This document shows, piece after piece, positions 31,007 through 41,455 of a stretch of 64,000 nucleotides of DNA. Made by a program: the position numbers and the translations under genes. This DNA is from Chitinophagales bacterium (lineage in GTDB: Bacteria > Bacteroidota > Bacteroidia > Chitinophagales > CAIODY01): positions 1 through 64,000 of the forward strand of contig JAPJNH010000164.1 of NCBI GenBank assembly GCA_026461075.1. The letters are read 5' to 3'. Under the pieces are notes generated by a model. It did not search any database, had not been told where the DNA came from, and saw only the letters and a list, made by a program, of their open reading frames with translations. Each line of letters begins with the position of its first letter. The first letter of the stretch is position 1.

Positions 31007-32964
31007 TGCGATTACCCTTTTCAATAGCACTCCTATTCTCTCTTTTTATCTTAACGAACGATAGTGTCATTGCGCAACAAGCTAGTGATTTAGCATTTCC
31101 GATGCATATCACCTACAGTGCGGCTCCGACGAAAAAAATAGTTTTCAATTGGACGGCAGATACCAACTTCGCTACCATTTCCTTTTCGAAAAAATTAATG
31201 AATGCTAGTACCTGGGGGCCGACAAATACCTACAGTGGAACGATTAGCAATTTTAATGACTTAGCGGTACAAAAAGGACTTCGTTACGAATATCACATCC
31301 AAATACAACGAAAGCATTCCTTACCGAGTGTCGATCAATATTTCTGTGGCGGCTTTGAAAGTGCCAACCAGAGCTCATTTGGCGAAATGATTGTATTGAT
31401 CGATTCGACCTATGCCATCCCTTTACAAAACGAATTACAACAATTACTATTAGATCTCACGGCAGATGCTTGGTGGGTACATCCCATTTATGTAAGTCGA
31501 ACACAGAGCGTAGCCAACATTAAATCGCTGATCCAAAATCTCTATCATAAGCGCCATGATTTACCTAGTGCATTATTGATTGTCGGTCATGTGCCAGTTC
31601 CTTATAGTGGCGATCTGAACCCTGATGGACATCCGGATCACCAAGGCGCTTGGCCAACGGATTTATTCTATGCAGATATCGATGGTAATTGGACCGATAA
31701 TAGCGTAAACAATACCGTTGCTAGTCGAGTAGAAAATCAAAATATCCCTGGCGATGGTAAATACGACCAAAGTAATTTACCGAGTGATGTAGAGTTGAGT
31801 GCTGGAAGAATCGACTTTTATAATTTACCAAGTTTTAGTAGTTCAGATACGAGTTTGTTGCAACAGTATTTGACTCGCTTGCACCAGTTTAAAACGGGAT
31901 TGATTAGCTATCGCAAGCGGATGTTGGTAGATGACAACTTCGGTTATTTTAACGGCGAAGCATTTGCGCAAAACGCCTATAGAAATGGATATGCTTGTGT
32001 GGGCGGAGACAGTACTCGTAACGGAGATTATTTCACAACCTTAGCTGCACAAGATTATTTATGGTCGTATGCTTGTGGCGGAGGCAGTTATACGAGTGCA
32101 GCAGGGATTGGCACTACGCAAGACTTTTCGAATGTTCCTTTGAATCACGCCTTCACGATGAGCTTTGGTTCTTATTTCGGCGATTGGGATGCCAGTGATA
32201 ATTTTTTAAGAGCAGCACTTGCAGGTTCAAATGGCGCCTTCACAAATTGTTGGGCCGGTCGACCGAATTGGTATTTCCACACCTTAAGCGCGGGAATGCC
32301 GATGGCTACTGCAATTACGAATAGTCAGAATAATAGCGCTTTGTATGGTCCGTTGAACTATGGTTATTATGCTATCCATACAGAATTTCTCGGTGACCCG
32401 AGTTTACGTCAGGATTATTTCAGTGTGTGTCAGAATTTAAGTTCGCAAGCCATTTACAATAATAGCCGCGTACAATTGAATTGGTCGGCTAATCTAGGTA
32501 ATAATGTTTTGGGCTATGAAGTATTACGTGCGAAAAATATTCAAGATTCTTTCTATGTGATTTCACATGGTATGATTGGCAGTTCTAGCTTTATTGATAG
32601 CTTTCCTTTATTGGGTACTAACGTCTATCAAGTGCGTGCGATTCGTTTAGAGCAGAGCATTTGCGGTAGCTATTACAATCACTGTTTAGGTATATTTGAT
32701 TCGATTGCTAATATAACGCCAAACGGAATAGAGCCTTTAACTAACATAGCATGGAGCATTTATCCAAGTAGTATTACGGATAATGAATATTGGAATATAA
32801 ATGGCAGCTACCCTACTTCTAGCCGTTTCAAATTGTATGATGAAACGGGCGTATTACTTTGGAACGGAAATGCAGAAACGAATCGTATACCGTTTATACC
32901 TAAGCGTGCAGGCGTTTACTTCTTAGAAGCGAATGGTGTAACGAAGAAGGTTATGAAGTTTTAG
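31006..32964 (+). CDS. T9SS-sorted secreted protein with gingipain/C25-like fold pattern
   Basis: Signal peptide; LLIVGHVPVPYSG...ELSAGRIDF...FLGDPSLR; C-terminal sorting-like RIPFIPKRAGVYFLEANGVTKKVMKF. Confidence 0.55.
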   Translation: MRLPFSIALLFSLFILTNDSVIAQQASDLAFPMHITYSAAPTKKIVFNWTADTNFATISFSKKLMNASTWGPTNTYSGTISNFNDLAVQKGLRYEYHIQIQRKHSLPSVDQYFCGGFESANQSSFGEMIVLIDSTYAIPLQNELQQLLLDLTADAWWVHPIYVSRTQSVANIKSLIQNLYHKRHDLPSALLIVGHVPVPYSGDLNPDGHPDHQGAWPTDLFYADIDGNWTDNSVNNTVASRVENQNIPGDGKYDQSNLPSDVELSAGRIDFYNLPSFSSSDTSLLQQYLTRLHQFKTGLISYRKRMLVDDNFGYFNGEAFAQNAYRNGYACVGGDSTRNGDYFTTLAAQDYLWSYACGGGSYTSAAGIGTTQDFSNVPLNHAFTMSFGSYFGDWDASDNFLRAALAGSNGAFTNCWAGRPNWYFHTLSAGMPMATAITNSQNNSALYGPLNYGYYAIHTEFLGDPSLRQDYFSVCQNLSSQAIYNNSRVQLNWSANLGNNVLGYEVLRAKNIQDSFYVISHGMIGSSSFIDSFPLLGTNVYQVRAIRLEQSICGSYYNHCLGIFDSIANITPNGIEPLTNIAWSIYPSSITDNEYWNINGSYPTSSRFKLYDETGVLLWNGNAETNRIPFIPKRAGVYFLEANGVTKKVMKF

Positions 32965-33099
32965 TGGCTTAATTCCTATTGCTTTTCATATTCTTTTCGG
33001 AGTTTTATATATAAAAATATAATAAGTTGTCCTTTTATACAACTTTCGTTTGTTAATTCTGAATAGAATAACACGCTTTCCTAATAAAAAGTATTTTAA

Positions 33100-33127
33100 T
33101 TTTTAATCCTTAATTCTTAATTCCTAT
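33100..33127. repeat. heptamer-periodic block, 4 x 7 bp
   Basis: TTTTTAA TCCTTAA TTCTTAA TTCCTAT; the first 16 nt are identical to those at 9333. Confidence 0.6.
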
Positions 33128-36100
33128 TGCCCTCCCGCACGAATTGCCTTGAAGTAGTCTTCTACAAGCTGCTTATAGTAGGGCGAAAATTCAGGAGGGA
33201 CTGTTTGATAGCCTTCCATCATCGCTTGACGTTTCTTAATATAATCGAGGACGGCAGAAGGCAAAGCTGGCGTCTGATCTTGTGCGGCATGACTTTCGCG
33301 CTTTTGATCTTTGTCTTGCTCACGACTTGCGTCTTCCACTTCTAACAAACGAGTTTCAATTTGTTTTTGACGGAGCAGCATTTCATTCGTCAGTCGCTTA
33401 TTCACTAACTGCGTTTCATTTAAATCCATCTGCTTCAACAACTGGTCGAGGTTACCATACTGTTGCTTACCGTCTTTATTGTACTGCTGATTAAATTCTT
33501 GTAAAGCCTTTCTCAACGCTGCTTGTTTCGCCGCAAGCTGTGCAAATTCTTTACTGCTTAACTGCGACTGTCCATGCTTTTGTTGTCCCTCTTGCTGCCC
33601 TTGTCCGCCACTACCACCAGCCGCGCCTTGCTTCTGCGCACCAGGTTTTTGACCAGGTTGTTCTCCAGGTTTTGGTTGCCCTTGTTTGCCCATCATCTTT
33701 TCCAAAGCATCGCGCATTTCTTTCGACATTTGATTGATGTCCTTCAATTGTTGACCAGCAGATTTCTTTCCACTCTTTCCTTGTCCGCTTCCGCCAGGTT
33801 TATTACAAGAACCAGATCCTGGCTTGCTTTGCTGGCTTTGTTGTTGCTGCATATTCTGCATCGTCTCATTCAACATCAAGGCTAAGTTATTTGCGCCGGT
33901 CATTATGTATTGTTGCTCCGATTGCGCAGCGCCGCTATTACGCTGTTCTAGATAATCCATCGCACGACTTTGATGCTTGTTTACCTCCGTCATCTGCTCC
34001 GTTACATATTTCTTCAATTGGAAGACCGTCTTCCCTAAAGAGTATAAAGAGTCTTCAATCAACTTCGCATCATCCTTTAGCTTGCGTTGTTGCTGCATGG
34101 CCTGTAAATAGGCAGGCGTATTAATGCTCATCGTGGAAAGCTGCTTCATTAAAGCTTCTTGCTCAAAAGAGAACTGTAATAAATTTTCGAGCAACTGACG
34201 GATTGCGCGTAAATCCATCTCCAACTGCTCTGATTCAGCAGATTGCGACTTCTCCTCCATTTTTTGCTGCATCTTCTTCATCTTCTGTGCGGCTGAGGAT
34301 TGCTTTTTAGATGCGCTACTGTTATTCTTTTGTTGTAATTGATCGGAAGCGTCTTGTTGATCTTGTTGCGCATCTTCCTGCTCCGCCTCTGTCTTAGCCA
34401 AATCCATTTTATTATTCAGCTGTTCATCCTGCTTTTTCAGGCTCTCCATTTGCTTCATCCACTCCTTATACTCCTTATTCAACTGATCTTGTTGTTGCTT
34501 TAAATCGGCACTCTTTTCTTGCGGAGCGAGTTCGGATTGCTTAGCCAACTCCGCTTGTTTGTCGGCCATCTCTTTCAACTTTTCCATAGCCATCTGCATC
34601 TGTTGATCGAGCTGCATCTGCTTGTACAAAGACATCATACGATCCATCTGCTTTTGCTGTTGATCGCCTTCTTGTTGCTTCTCTTTTAATTCGCGCACGA
34701 CATCATCCTTCGTCATTTGATCCATTTTATCAAGCAGCTGCTGCATATCTTTTGCTTGATTTTCATTTTTCATATCCTTCATCATCTCCTGCAAGGCTTC
34801 TAATTTTTCTTTCATCTCAGGAGTTAATGCATTCAAATCATCGAGTCGTGTTTTGTTTTCTTCCAAAGCCTTTTGCATCGCTGAAAGCTTGTCCTCTAAG
34901 GCCTTTTGTTGTTTTTGCAAATTCTCTAAAGCTTTCTGATCTTCGAAAGAAAGATTTTTCTTCTGCAATAATTTCTCTTGCATATTCTTAATCTGATCAC
35001 GGATTGCCTTAGCGTCTTTCAAGGCTTTCTCTAGATCTTTCTGCAAATTTTTGTTCGCATCCGCAATTGCTTTTTCCGTTTCATCAGAGGAGGCAAGCTT
35101 CAACTGCTTAAGCTCCGAACGTGCTGATTTAGGACCATGTATGCCGTCGTTATCCCAAGTGATCACATAATAATCTACGCGATCTCCGGGTGATAAGCCC
35201 AGTGTATTAAAGTCGAATGCGTATTGGAAACTAATCTTGTTTTTACCACTGTATGGAATATTGATATAAGTCCATGCTTCATTCTTAGCGCCGCTCGCAA
35301 GGTGTAGTTGATAGGCTAATTGTAATTTAGAAATTCCATAATCGTCTTCAGATTTACCATAGAAATAACGCTGACGTTCCTTGATTGAATCGCTCAGCTC
35401 TTCACATTGTAGAACAGGATATTGATCTGATTCGACATTCATCAAATAACTTACGCTATCGGCACGTAACATATCCTGATTAGCTGTGAACAGCTGATAT
35501 GCACCCGCTTTACGGGCGATGGTACTTACTTTGAAATCATTGGATTCATTAGCTAACAAACGGCTAGAGTCAGGTAGAATCAATTGTAATTGAGAGGTAT
35601 TCTGCGTATTGAATTTCCAGGTGATACGCGTTCCTTCTGGGATATTGAGATCTCCGGTTTGGCGTAATACTTCAGGGGCACGACCTGTATAAGCAGGATA
35701 TTGCAAATCGACTTCGAAGCCGATGATTTGTGGACGAAGTACTACTTGTACCTCATACATTTTGGAATGAAACTCTCCTGCTTCAAAACGGAAAGAAACT
35801 GCTTTTTGTAAATTGCTTAAAGTATAGCTAAAGCGATTCACGCTTTCCTTCTTCATCTTATACAACTGTCCGTCCCAATTGATTTCCACTTCGTCAGGAA
35901 AAGCTTCTCCGCTTAATTCAACTTCAATCTTTAAATCATTCTGCTGCAAGACGCGCAGGTTTTTGGTGAGTAGATTAAAATGAAAAGGCGACTCTTTCTC
36001 GAACTCAACAGCTGGTTGAAATAAGCGCGCGCTAGGCTTTAGCAAAGCGTTTGGGGCAAACACTAATAAAAGCACCAAAGCCAAAACCGGGACGGCTGCA

Positions 36101-36597
36101 TATGGAAGGTATTTCTTGTTGGTCTTTAAATCCACCGCGTTCACAAATTCGAAAGGCTGTATCGAAGTCGTTTTCTGCTCGATACTTGCCAATAGCAATT
36201 CCATCGAAATCAAACTGGAGGTGCTTTTTTCGGCGTCTTGCTTTAGTTGTAATACCGTGAGTAGTTTATCTTGAATAGGCTCGAAATGTCTTCCGATGAT
36301 GCGTGCTGCTTCTTCATACGACATGCCTTTCGCCAAACCGAAATAACCGAATACAGGACGGAATAAAAATTGAAAAAAAGTATACAGCCACAAGCCGATC
36401 CAAACTGCTAATAATAGCCAACGGATGTTAGAAGAAAAATAGAACTGATGTTCTAAGAAATTCATCCCCAAAAAGCTGATTAGAAGGAGCGCGACAGATA
36501 ATAGCAGGCCTCGTATAATCTGGTTGAGATAATACTTCCTTACAAAGGCGTCGAGTTTCTTTATGAGTAGATCAGCCTGGTTCATAGCCTTTTCCAA
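33124..36597 (-). CDS. DUF4175-like protein: N-terminal TMs and very long Gln/Lys/Met-rich coiled coil
   Basis: Two N-terminal hydrophobic segments; extended coiled coil and low-complexity GSGSCNKPGGSGQGKSGKK / KPGEQPGQKPGAQKQGAAGGSGGQGQQEGQQ. Confidence 0.75.
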   Translation of the reverse strand: MEKAMNQADLLIKKLDAFVRKYYLNQIIRGLLLSVALLLISFLGMNFLEHQFYFSSNIRWLLLAVWIGLWLYTFFQFLFRPVFGYFGLAKGMSYEEAARIIGRHFEPIQDKLLTVLQLKQDAEKSTSSLISMELLLASIEQKTTSIQPFEFVNAVDLKTNKKYLPYAAVPVLALVLLLVFAPNALLKPSARLFQPAVEFEKESPFHFNLLTKNLRVLQQNDLKIEVELSGEAFPDEVEINWDGQLYKMKKESVNRFSYTLSNLQKAVSFRFEAGEFHSKMYEVQVVLRPQIIGFEVDLQYPAYTGRAPEVLRQTGDLNIPEGTRITWKFNTQNTSQLQLILPDSSRLLANESNDFKVSTIARKAGAYQLFTANQDMLRADSVSYLMNVESDQYPVLQCEELSDSIKERQRYFYGKSEDDYGISKLQLAYQLHLASGAKNEAWTYINIPYSGKNKISFQYAFDFNTLGLSPGDRVDYYVITWDNDGIHGPKSARSELKQLKLASSDETEKAIADANKNLQKDLEKALKDAKAIRDQIKNMQEKLLQKKNLSFEDQKALENLQKQQKALEDKLSAMQKALEENKTRLDDLNALTPEMKEKLEALQEMMKDMKNENQAKDMQQLLDKMDQMTKDDVVRELKEKQQEGDQQQKQMDRMMSLYKQMQLDQQMQMAMEKLKEMADKQAELAKQSELAPQEKSADLKQQQDQLNKEYKEWMKQMESLKKQDEQLNNKMDLAKTEAEQEDAQQDQQDASDQLQQKNNSSASKKQSSAAQKMKKMQQKMEEKSQSAESEQLEMDLRAIRQLLENLLQFSFEQEALMKQLSTMSINTPAYLQAMQQQRKLKDDAKLIEDSLYSLGKTVFQLKKYVTEQMTEVNKHQSRAMDYLEQRNSGAAQSEQQYIMTGANNLALMLNETMQNMQQQQSQQSKPGSGSCNKPGGSGQGKSGKKSAGQQLKDINQMSKEMRDALEKMMGKQGQPKPGEQPGQKPGAQKQGAAGGSGGQGQQEGQQKHGQSQLSSKEFAQLAAKQAALRKALQEFNQQYNKDGKQQYGNLDQLLKQMDLNETQLVNKRLTNEMLLRQKQIETRLLEVEDASREQDKDQKRESHAAQDQTPALPSAVLDYIKKRQAMMEGYQTVPPEFSPYYKQLVEDYFKAIRAGGQ

Positions 36598-36679
36598 AGA
36601 TGCATAAAAATCGTCAAATACTCAGGGCCAAAATGTTAATGATTTATCCTACATTTGTTTAGTATTAAAATATCTGAAA

Positions 36680-37447
36680 ATGGAACGTAGTCCGATAATT
36701 TCAGTAAGCGATTTGCGCAAAAGTTATGGTGAGTTTGAGGCTGTAAAGGGCATTAGTTTTGATGTCTATGAAGGAGAAATATTTGGCTTACTTGGACCAA
36801 ACGGTGCCGGTAAAACAACAACCTTAGAAATCATGGAAACGCTCCGGGATAAAAGTGCTGGAAAGGTACTAATCAACGGGCTTTCGGTAGATGATGCGCA
36901 GAATCAAATCAAACAAATTATTGGCGTTCAATTACAGGCTGCGGGCTTCTACCCTGGTTTGCACTTATTAGATTTATTAGAATTATTCTCCGGGCTATAC
37001 AACGTGCAGATCGATCCGATGGCGATTTTAGAAAAAGTGAATCTGTCAGAAAAAGCAAAAGCAAAATACAAAGACCTGAGTGGCGGTCAGAAACAGCGTT
37101 TCAGTATTGCCACAACTTTAATCAATACGCCGAAAATTATCTTCCTCGACGAACCAACTACTGGTCTCGACCCGCAAGCACGTCGTAACCTATGGGATTT
37201 AATTCGTCAGGTACGCGATAATGGAACGACAGTCATGATTACCACGCACTATATGGACGAAGCGGAGCAGCTATGTGACCGTGTAGGGGTGATGGACAAA
37301 GGAACTTTAATCGCTTTGGATACACCAGACAATTTAATTGATCAACTGGTTGCAAAGGGATTCGTTCGTCCGAAACAAGTCAAGCAAGCGAATTTAGAAG
37401 ATGTGTTTTTAGATTTGACAGGCGTGGAATGGCAAGCAGAATCATAA
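36680..37447 (+). CDS. ABC transporter ATP-binding protein
   Basis: GLLGPNGAGKTTTLE Walker A; LSGGQKQRFSIATTLINTPKIIFLDEPTTGLDP. Confidence 0.95.
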   Translation: MERSPIISVSDLRKSYGEFEAVKGISFDVYEGEIFGLLGPNGAGKTTTLEIMETLRDKSAGKVLINGLSVDDAQNQIKQIIGVQLQAAGFYPGLHLLDLLELFSGLYNVQIDPMAILEKVNLSEKAKAKYKDLSGGQKQRFSIATTLINTPKIIFLDEPTTGLDPQARRNLWDLIRQVRDNGTTVMITTHYMDEAEQLCDRVGVMDKGTLIALDTPDNLIDQLVAKGFVRPKQVKQANLEDVFLDLTGVEWQAES

Positions 37448-37452
37448 GAAGA

Positions 37453-39093
37453 ATGCAGAAAGGTAAGTTGTGGATTTTGGGTTTAGTTGCAGTGTTCGTT
37501 TTAACGGCCGCTGGTGAAAGCTATTTTGAAGTCAATAAAAACCTCGAACTGTTTTCTTCCTTTTATAAAGAGTTGCTAAGTAACTACGCCGACCCTGTTG
37601 ACCAAGAAAAAGTGGTGAAGAGTGGTATTGATGCGATGTTAGCTTCACTTGATCCTTATACGACCTATATCCCAGAGAGTGATATGGCGAATTATAAATT
37701 TCAAACCACTGGCAAGTACGGTGGGATTGGCGCTACGGTTCGTGATCTCGGTGATTATATTGTGATTGCCGAACCTTATGAAGGCTTCCCTGCACAAAAG
37801 GCCGGATTAAAAGCTGGAGACGCTATTATAAGTATTGATGGAACTGATTGTAAAGGAAAAAGTGTGGATGATATTTCACATTTCTTAAAAGGCCCTGCAG
37901 GCTCGATTATTAATATTACGATACAACGTCCTGGTCAGAAAGATTTACTCAGCATTCCGCTACAACGTGAAGAAATACATTTGAACGCGGTGAGCTATGC
38001 AGGAATTTTAGATGGGCAAATTGGCTATATTCGTTTCACACAATTCACTGACAATAGCGCTCGCGATTTAGAACGTGCACTCAATCAGTTAAAGAAGGAG
38101 AATAGCGCAATTAAAGGCTGGATACTTGATTTGAGAGGTAATCCTGGTGGCTTATTGACAGAGGCTGTGGACGTGACGAATTTATTTGTCCCTAAAAACA
38201 GTTCAATTGTCAGTACGCGTGGTAGAAAACCTAGCTCTACTAAAATGTTCAAAGCCTTGAATGAGCCTTTTGATGAGAACACTCCGTTGGTAGTGCTTAC
38301 TGCGCGTAATTCGGCTTCGGCAAGTGAAATCGTGGCAGGTGCCATTCAAGATTTAGATCGTGGTATTATCGTTGGCCAACGAAGCTTTGGCAAAGGTTTG
38401 GTACAAACGACCTTCCCATTGACCGGTTTACGTGCGCAAGTTAAAATCACTACAGCAAAGTATTATACCCCAAGCGGCAGATGTATTCAAGCACTCGACT
38501 ATTCGCATCGTAACGTAGATGGATCGGTAGATAAAGTAGCAGACTCCTTGAAACACGCTTTCCAAACGATGAAAGGGCGGACGGTATATGACGGAGGCGG
38601 AATCGAACCAGATGCAGCAGTAACGGCGAAAGAATACAGTCAATTACTCAGTGTATTGGTTGCTAAAAATTTATTATTTGAATATGCTACACAGTATGTT
38701 CTAAATCATCCAGTAATCGGTTCGGTGAAAGATTGGCAATGGAATAAGATTGCAGATTTAGAGCAATTTCTACAGACACGTTCCTTTACCTATGAGGCTA
38801 CTGCAGAAAGTGAAATTGCATTATTAGAAAAGAAGGCGAAGGAGAATGGAGAACAAGAATTACTAGAAGAATTAAAGGCTTTTAAAGCATCCTTACACCG
38901 TTCGCTACATGAGTCATTGCAAGAAAATAAATCAGAACTCAGCGAATTATTGAGTACAGAGATTGCCAGTCGCTATGCCTTACAGAAAGGGCGTTTCCAG
39001 AACGCGCTCCAATTCGATGCAGACATTAAAGAGGCCACTCGTCTATTGAAAGACAAGTCGGCGTATGAGCAATTATTACAATTGAAAAAGTAA
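37453..39093 (+). CDS. S41 family C-terminal processing peptidase with PDZ domain
   Basis: GGIGATVRDLGDYIVIAEPYEGFPAQKAGLKAGDAIISIDG; NSASASEIVAGAIQDLDRGIIVGQRSFGKGLVQ. ORF extends to 37429 but ATG 37453 (MQKGKLWILG) avoids overlap. Confidence 0.93.
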   Translation: MQKGKLWILGLVAVFVLTAAGESYFEVNKNLELFSSFYKELLSNYADPVDQEKVVKSGIDAMLASLDPYTTYIPESDMANYKFQTTGKYGGIGATVRDLGDYIVIAEPYEGFPAQKAGLKAGDAIISIDGTDCKGKSVDDISHFLKGPAGSIINITIQRPGQKDLLSIPLQREEIHLNAVSYAGILDGQIGYIRFTQFTDNSARDLERALNQLKKENSAIKGWILDLRGNPGGLLTEAVDVTNLFVPKNSSIVSTRGRKPSSTKMFKALNEPFDENTPLVVLTARNSASASEIVAGAIQDLDRGIIVGQRSFGKGLVQTTFPLTGLRAQVKITTAKYYTPSGRCIQALDYSHRNVDGSVDKVADSLKHAFQTMKGRTVYDGGGIEPDAAVTAKEYSQLLSVLVAKNLLFEYATQYVLNHPVIGSVKDWQWNKIADLEQFLQTRSFTYEATAESEIALLEKKAKENGEQELLEELKAFKASLHRSLHESLQENKSELSELLSTEIASRYALQKGRFQNALQFDADIKEATRLLKDKSAYEQLLQLKK

Positions 39094-40446
39094 TTATTCA
39101 GCGCTTAATAAGTCGCGAATAATAGTTTGTACTTCTGGCGTATTCCATTTATCCATTACCTGCTCAATGCTAGCCAATTCATTCAAGTAATGATCATGAC
39201 GTTGACCTGCTTGATAGGCTTGCGCATAAGAGATATGCGGAGAGAAAGTTACCTGTGCATACAAACTCAAGAAGCTTGGATTTTCTTTGCTGATGCGCGA
39301 TTCAATTTGCTTGCGTAACAAGAATTTCGGATCACCTGTTTTATCACGCATTTCGATGAAGTTGTCTAGGGCAAGTTGCGCCACCGCATCTCCATTAGGT
39401 TTACGTAAGCGACTGAAGTTATTGAATACTTCGGTCCAATTATCGTCTCCCAAAGATTCCATTAACTCATCCAGCACTACGCAATCTTCGAAGCCGCAGT
39501 TCATCCCTTGTCCGTAGAAAGGAACAATCGCATGTGCCGCATCTCCGATCAAACACACTTTGTCTTTGTAGTTCCAAGGATTGCAACGCACGATAGACAA
39601 AGATGAAGTAGGATTAGCATGCCAATCTTCTAAATAGCTTGGCATCATAGGTAAAGCATCCGCAAAATATTCCTGCATGAAAGCAGTGATCTCTTGGTCG
39701 GTATTCAACTTAGAGAAAGATACTTCGCCTTCGAAAGGTAAAAATAAAGTACAGGTAAAGCTACCATCCAAGTTAGGCAAAGCAATTAGCATAAAGCTTT
39801 TGCGCGGCCAGATATGTAAGGCGGTCTTCTCCATTTGAAATCCACCATTCGCATCTGGAGGAATCACTAATTCTTTATATCCACTTTCGATATAGGTTTG
39901 CGAATAATCGAAGCGATCTGTTTTTGTTTGTAGAGAATGGCGGACAGGACTAAAAGCACCATCTGCACCAATCACCATATCCGGCGTACGTTCTACCACT
40001 TCCCCACTTGCTTCGTTCAACACTTTTGCCTTCGCACTTTTAGGATCTACATCTATACAACGGTGTTCAAAATGAATTTTGATATTTGGATATTGATCAG
40101 CCAATTCCATTAGGCGCATATTGATACCACCACGGCTCACGCTATAAATGGCTTGCCCTTCTTTTCCATAAGGTTGGAACGACTGTGAGCCATCCATATG
40201 GTGTATTTGACGGCCATACATTGGAATAGCTATCTCGCGAATAGCATCTTGCAAACCTGCACCGGCAAGGCCTCTGAAGCCACGGTCGCTCAGTGCCAAA
40301 TTGATACTTCTTCCAGCAGAGATTCTGTTCTTACGCATGTCTACACGACGTTCGAACAAATTCACTTCATGTCCACGTTTAGCTAAGTAAATAGAGACAA
40401 GACTGCCGATCAGTCCACTTCCCATTACATCAATTTGTTTCTTCAT
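39094..40446 (-). CDS. kmo: kynurenine 3-monooxygenase-like FAD monooxygenase
   Basis: GSGLIGSLVSIYLAKRGHEVNLFERR; SINLALSDRGFRGL; CLIGDAAHAIVPFYGQGMNCGFEDC. Confidence 0.9.
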   Translation of the reverse strand: MKKQIDVMGSGLIGSLVSIYLAKRGHEVNLFERRVDMRKNRISAGRSINLALSDRGFRGLAGAGLQDAIREIAIPMYGRQIHHMDGSQSFQPYGKEGQAIYSVSRGGINMRLMELADQYPNIKIHFEHRCIDVDPKSAKAKVLNEASGEVVERTPDMVIGADGAFSPVRHSLQTKTDRFDYSQTYIESGYKELVIPPDANGGFQMEKTALHIWPRKSFMLIALPNLDGSFTCTLFLPFEGEVSFSKLNTDQEITAFMQEYFADALPMMPSYLEDWHANPTSSLSIVRCNPWNYKDKVCLIGDAAHAIVPFYGQGMNCGFEDCVVLDELMESLGDDNWTEVFNNFSRLRKPNGDAVAQLALDNFIEMRDKTGDPKFLLRKQIESRISKENPSFLSLYAQVTFSPHISYAQAYQAGQRHDHYLNELASIEQVMDKWNTPEVQTIIRDLLSAE

Positions 40447-40487
40447 AACAGCGAGGTTCTTTGTTTACAGGGGAAACAAATATAAAA

Positions 40488-41441
40488 TTAGATATTAAGC
40501 AATTGGATGATTCTTGTCAGGTCGTCGTCACTAGCAAAAGGAATGCTAATTTCTCCTTTTCCATTTGGCTGACGAGTCATTTTGATACGTGTACCCAACT
40601 TAGTGGTCATTTGCGCTTGAATCTTCAAATGCCCAGGTGTTAGTCCGTTTGCATCTGCACCGCTCGGCGTTTTGAGTGCTTTCGCAGCACCACCGCGTAC
40701 GGCTTTGATGGATTGCACGTACATCTCCATCTGACGAACAGAGAATTTATTTTCAATCAATTTTTTATATGCCAATAATTGTTGATCGACATGTTCCAAA
40801 CCATTGATAGCACGTGCATGTCCCATAGAGATCTTACGTTCTTTCAACGCGATTTGAATTACTTCAGGCAACTTCAACAAATTCAAGAAATGCGTTACAG
40901 TACTACGATTTTTGCCTACGCGAGCCGCCACTTGTTCATCCGTCAAGGCACATTCTTTCTTCAAACGTTGGTAGGTAATCGCAACTTCAATATCATTTAA
41001 ATCTTCACGTTGAATATTCTCTACCAAGGCCATTTCGACCATTTCTTGATCGTTGGCTGTACGGATATAGGCAGGCACTTCCGTTAAGCCAGCAAGCTTA
41101 CTTGCACGCAAACGGCGTTCACCCGAGATCAACTGATATTTATATTCTTGGCCAGTAATACGACGAAGCGTAATAGGCTGAATCAGACCATGTGTTTTGA
41201 TAGATTCAGAAAGGTCATTAAGTGCTTGCTCGTCAAAATCAACACGTGGTTGAAACGGATTCACTTCGATTTCTGTGAGCTTTACAAGATCGATTGCAAC
41301 AGCATTATTAGCAGGTTCTCCAGCGAAAGCTGCAGCAGCGCTATTATCTGCGTTACGGCCTTTAGGAGCGACCACATCTTCATCAATACCTTGCAATAAG
41401 GCACGTATTCCTTTTCCTAAACCTTCTTTTTGTTTGGACAT
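40488..41441 (-). CDS. parB: chromosome partitioning protein ParB
   Basis: EVNPFQPRVDFDEQALNDLSESIKTHGLIQPITLR; GERRLRASKLAGLTEVPAYI; ALVENIQREDLNDIE; HTH. Confidence 0.96.
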   Translation of the reverse strand: MSKQKEGLGKGIRALLQGIDEDVVAPKGRNADNSAAAAFAGEPANNAVAIDLVKLTEIEVNPFQPRVDFDEQALNDLSESIKTHGLIQPITLRRITGQEYKYQLISGERRLRASKLAGLTEVPAYIRTANDQEMVEMALVENIQREDLNDIEVAITYQRLKKECALTDEQVAARVGKNRSTVTHFLNLLKLPEVIQIALKERKISMGHARAINGLEHVDQQLLAYKKLIENKFSVRQMEMYVQSIKAVRGGAAKALKTPSGADANGLTPGHLKIQAQMTTKLGTRIKMTRQPNGKGEISIPFASDDDLTRIIQLLNI

Positions 41442-41455
41442 ATTCTCGTGGTATA

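Noticed and set aside
33540-33885. Plus-strand ORFs rich in Leu opposite the DUF4175-like gene
   Set aside because: Antisense of a Gln/Lys-rich low-complexity coding region, which produces long spurious Leu-rich ORFs.
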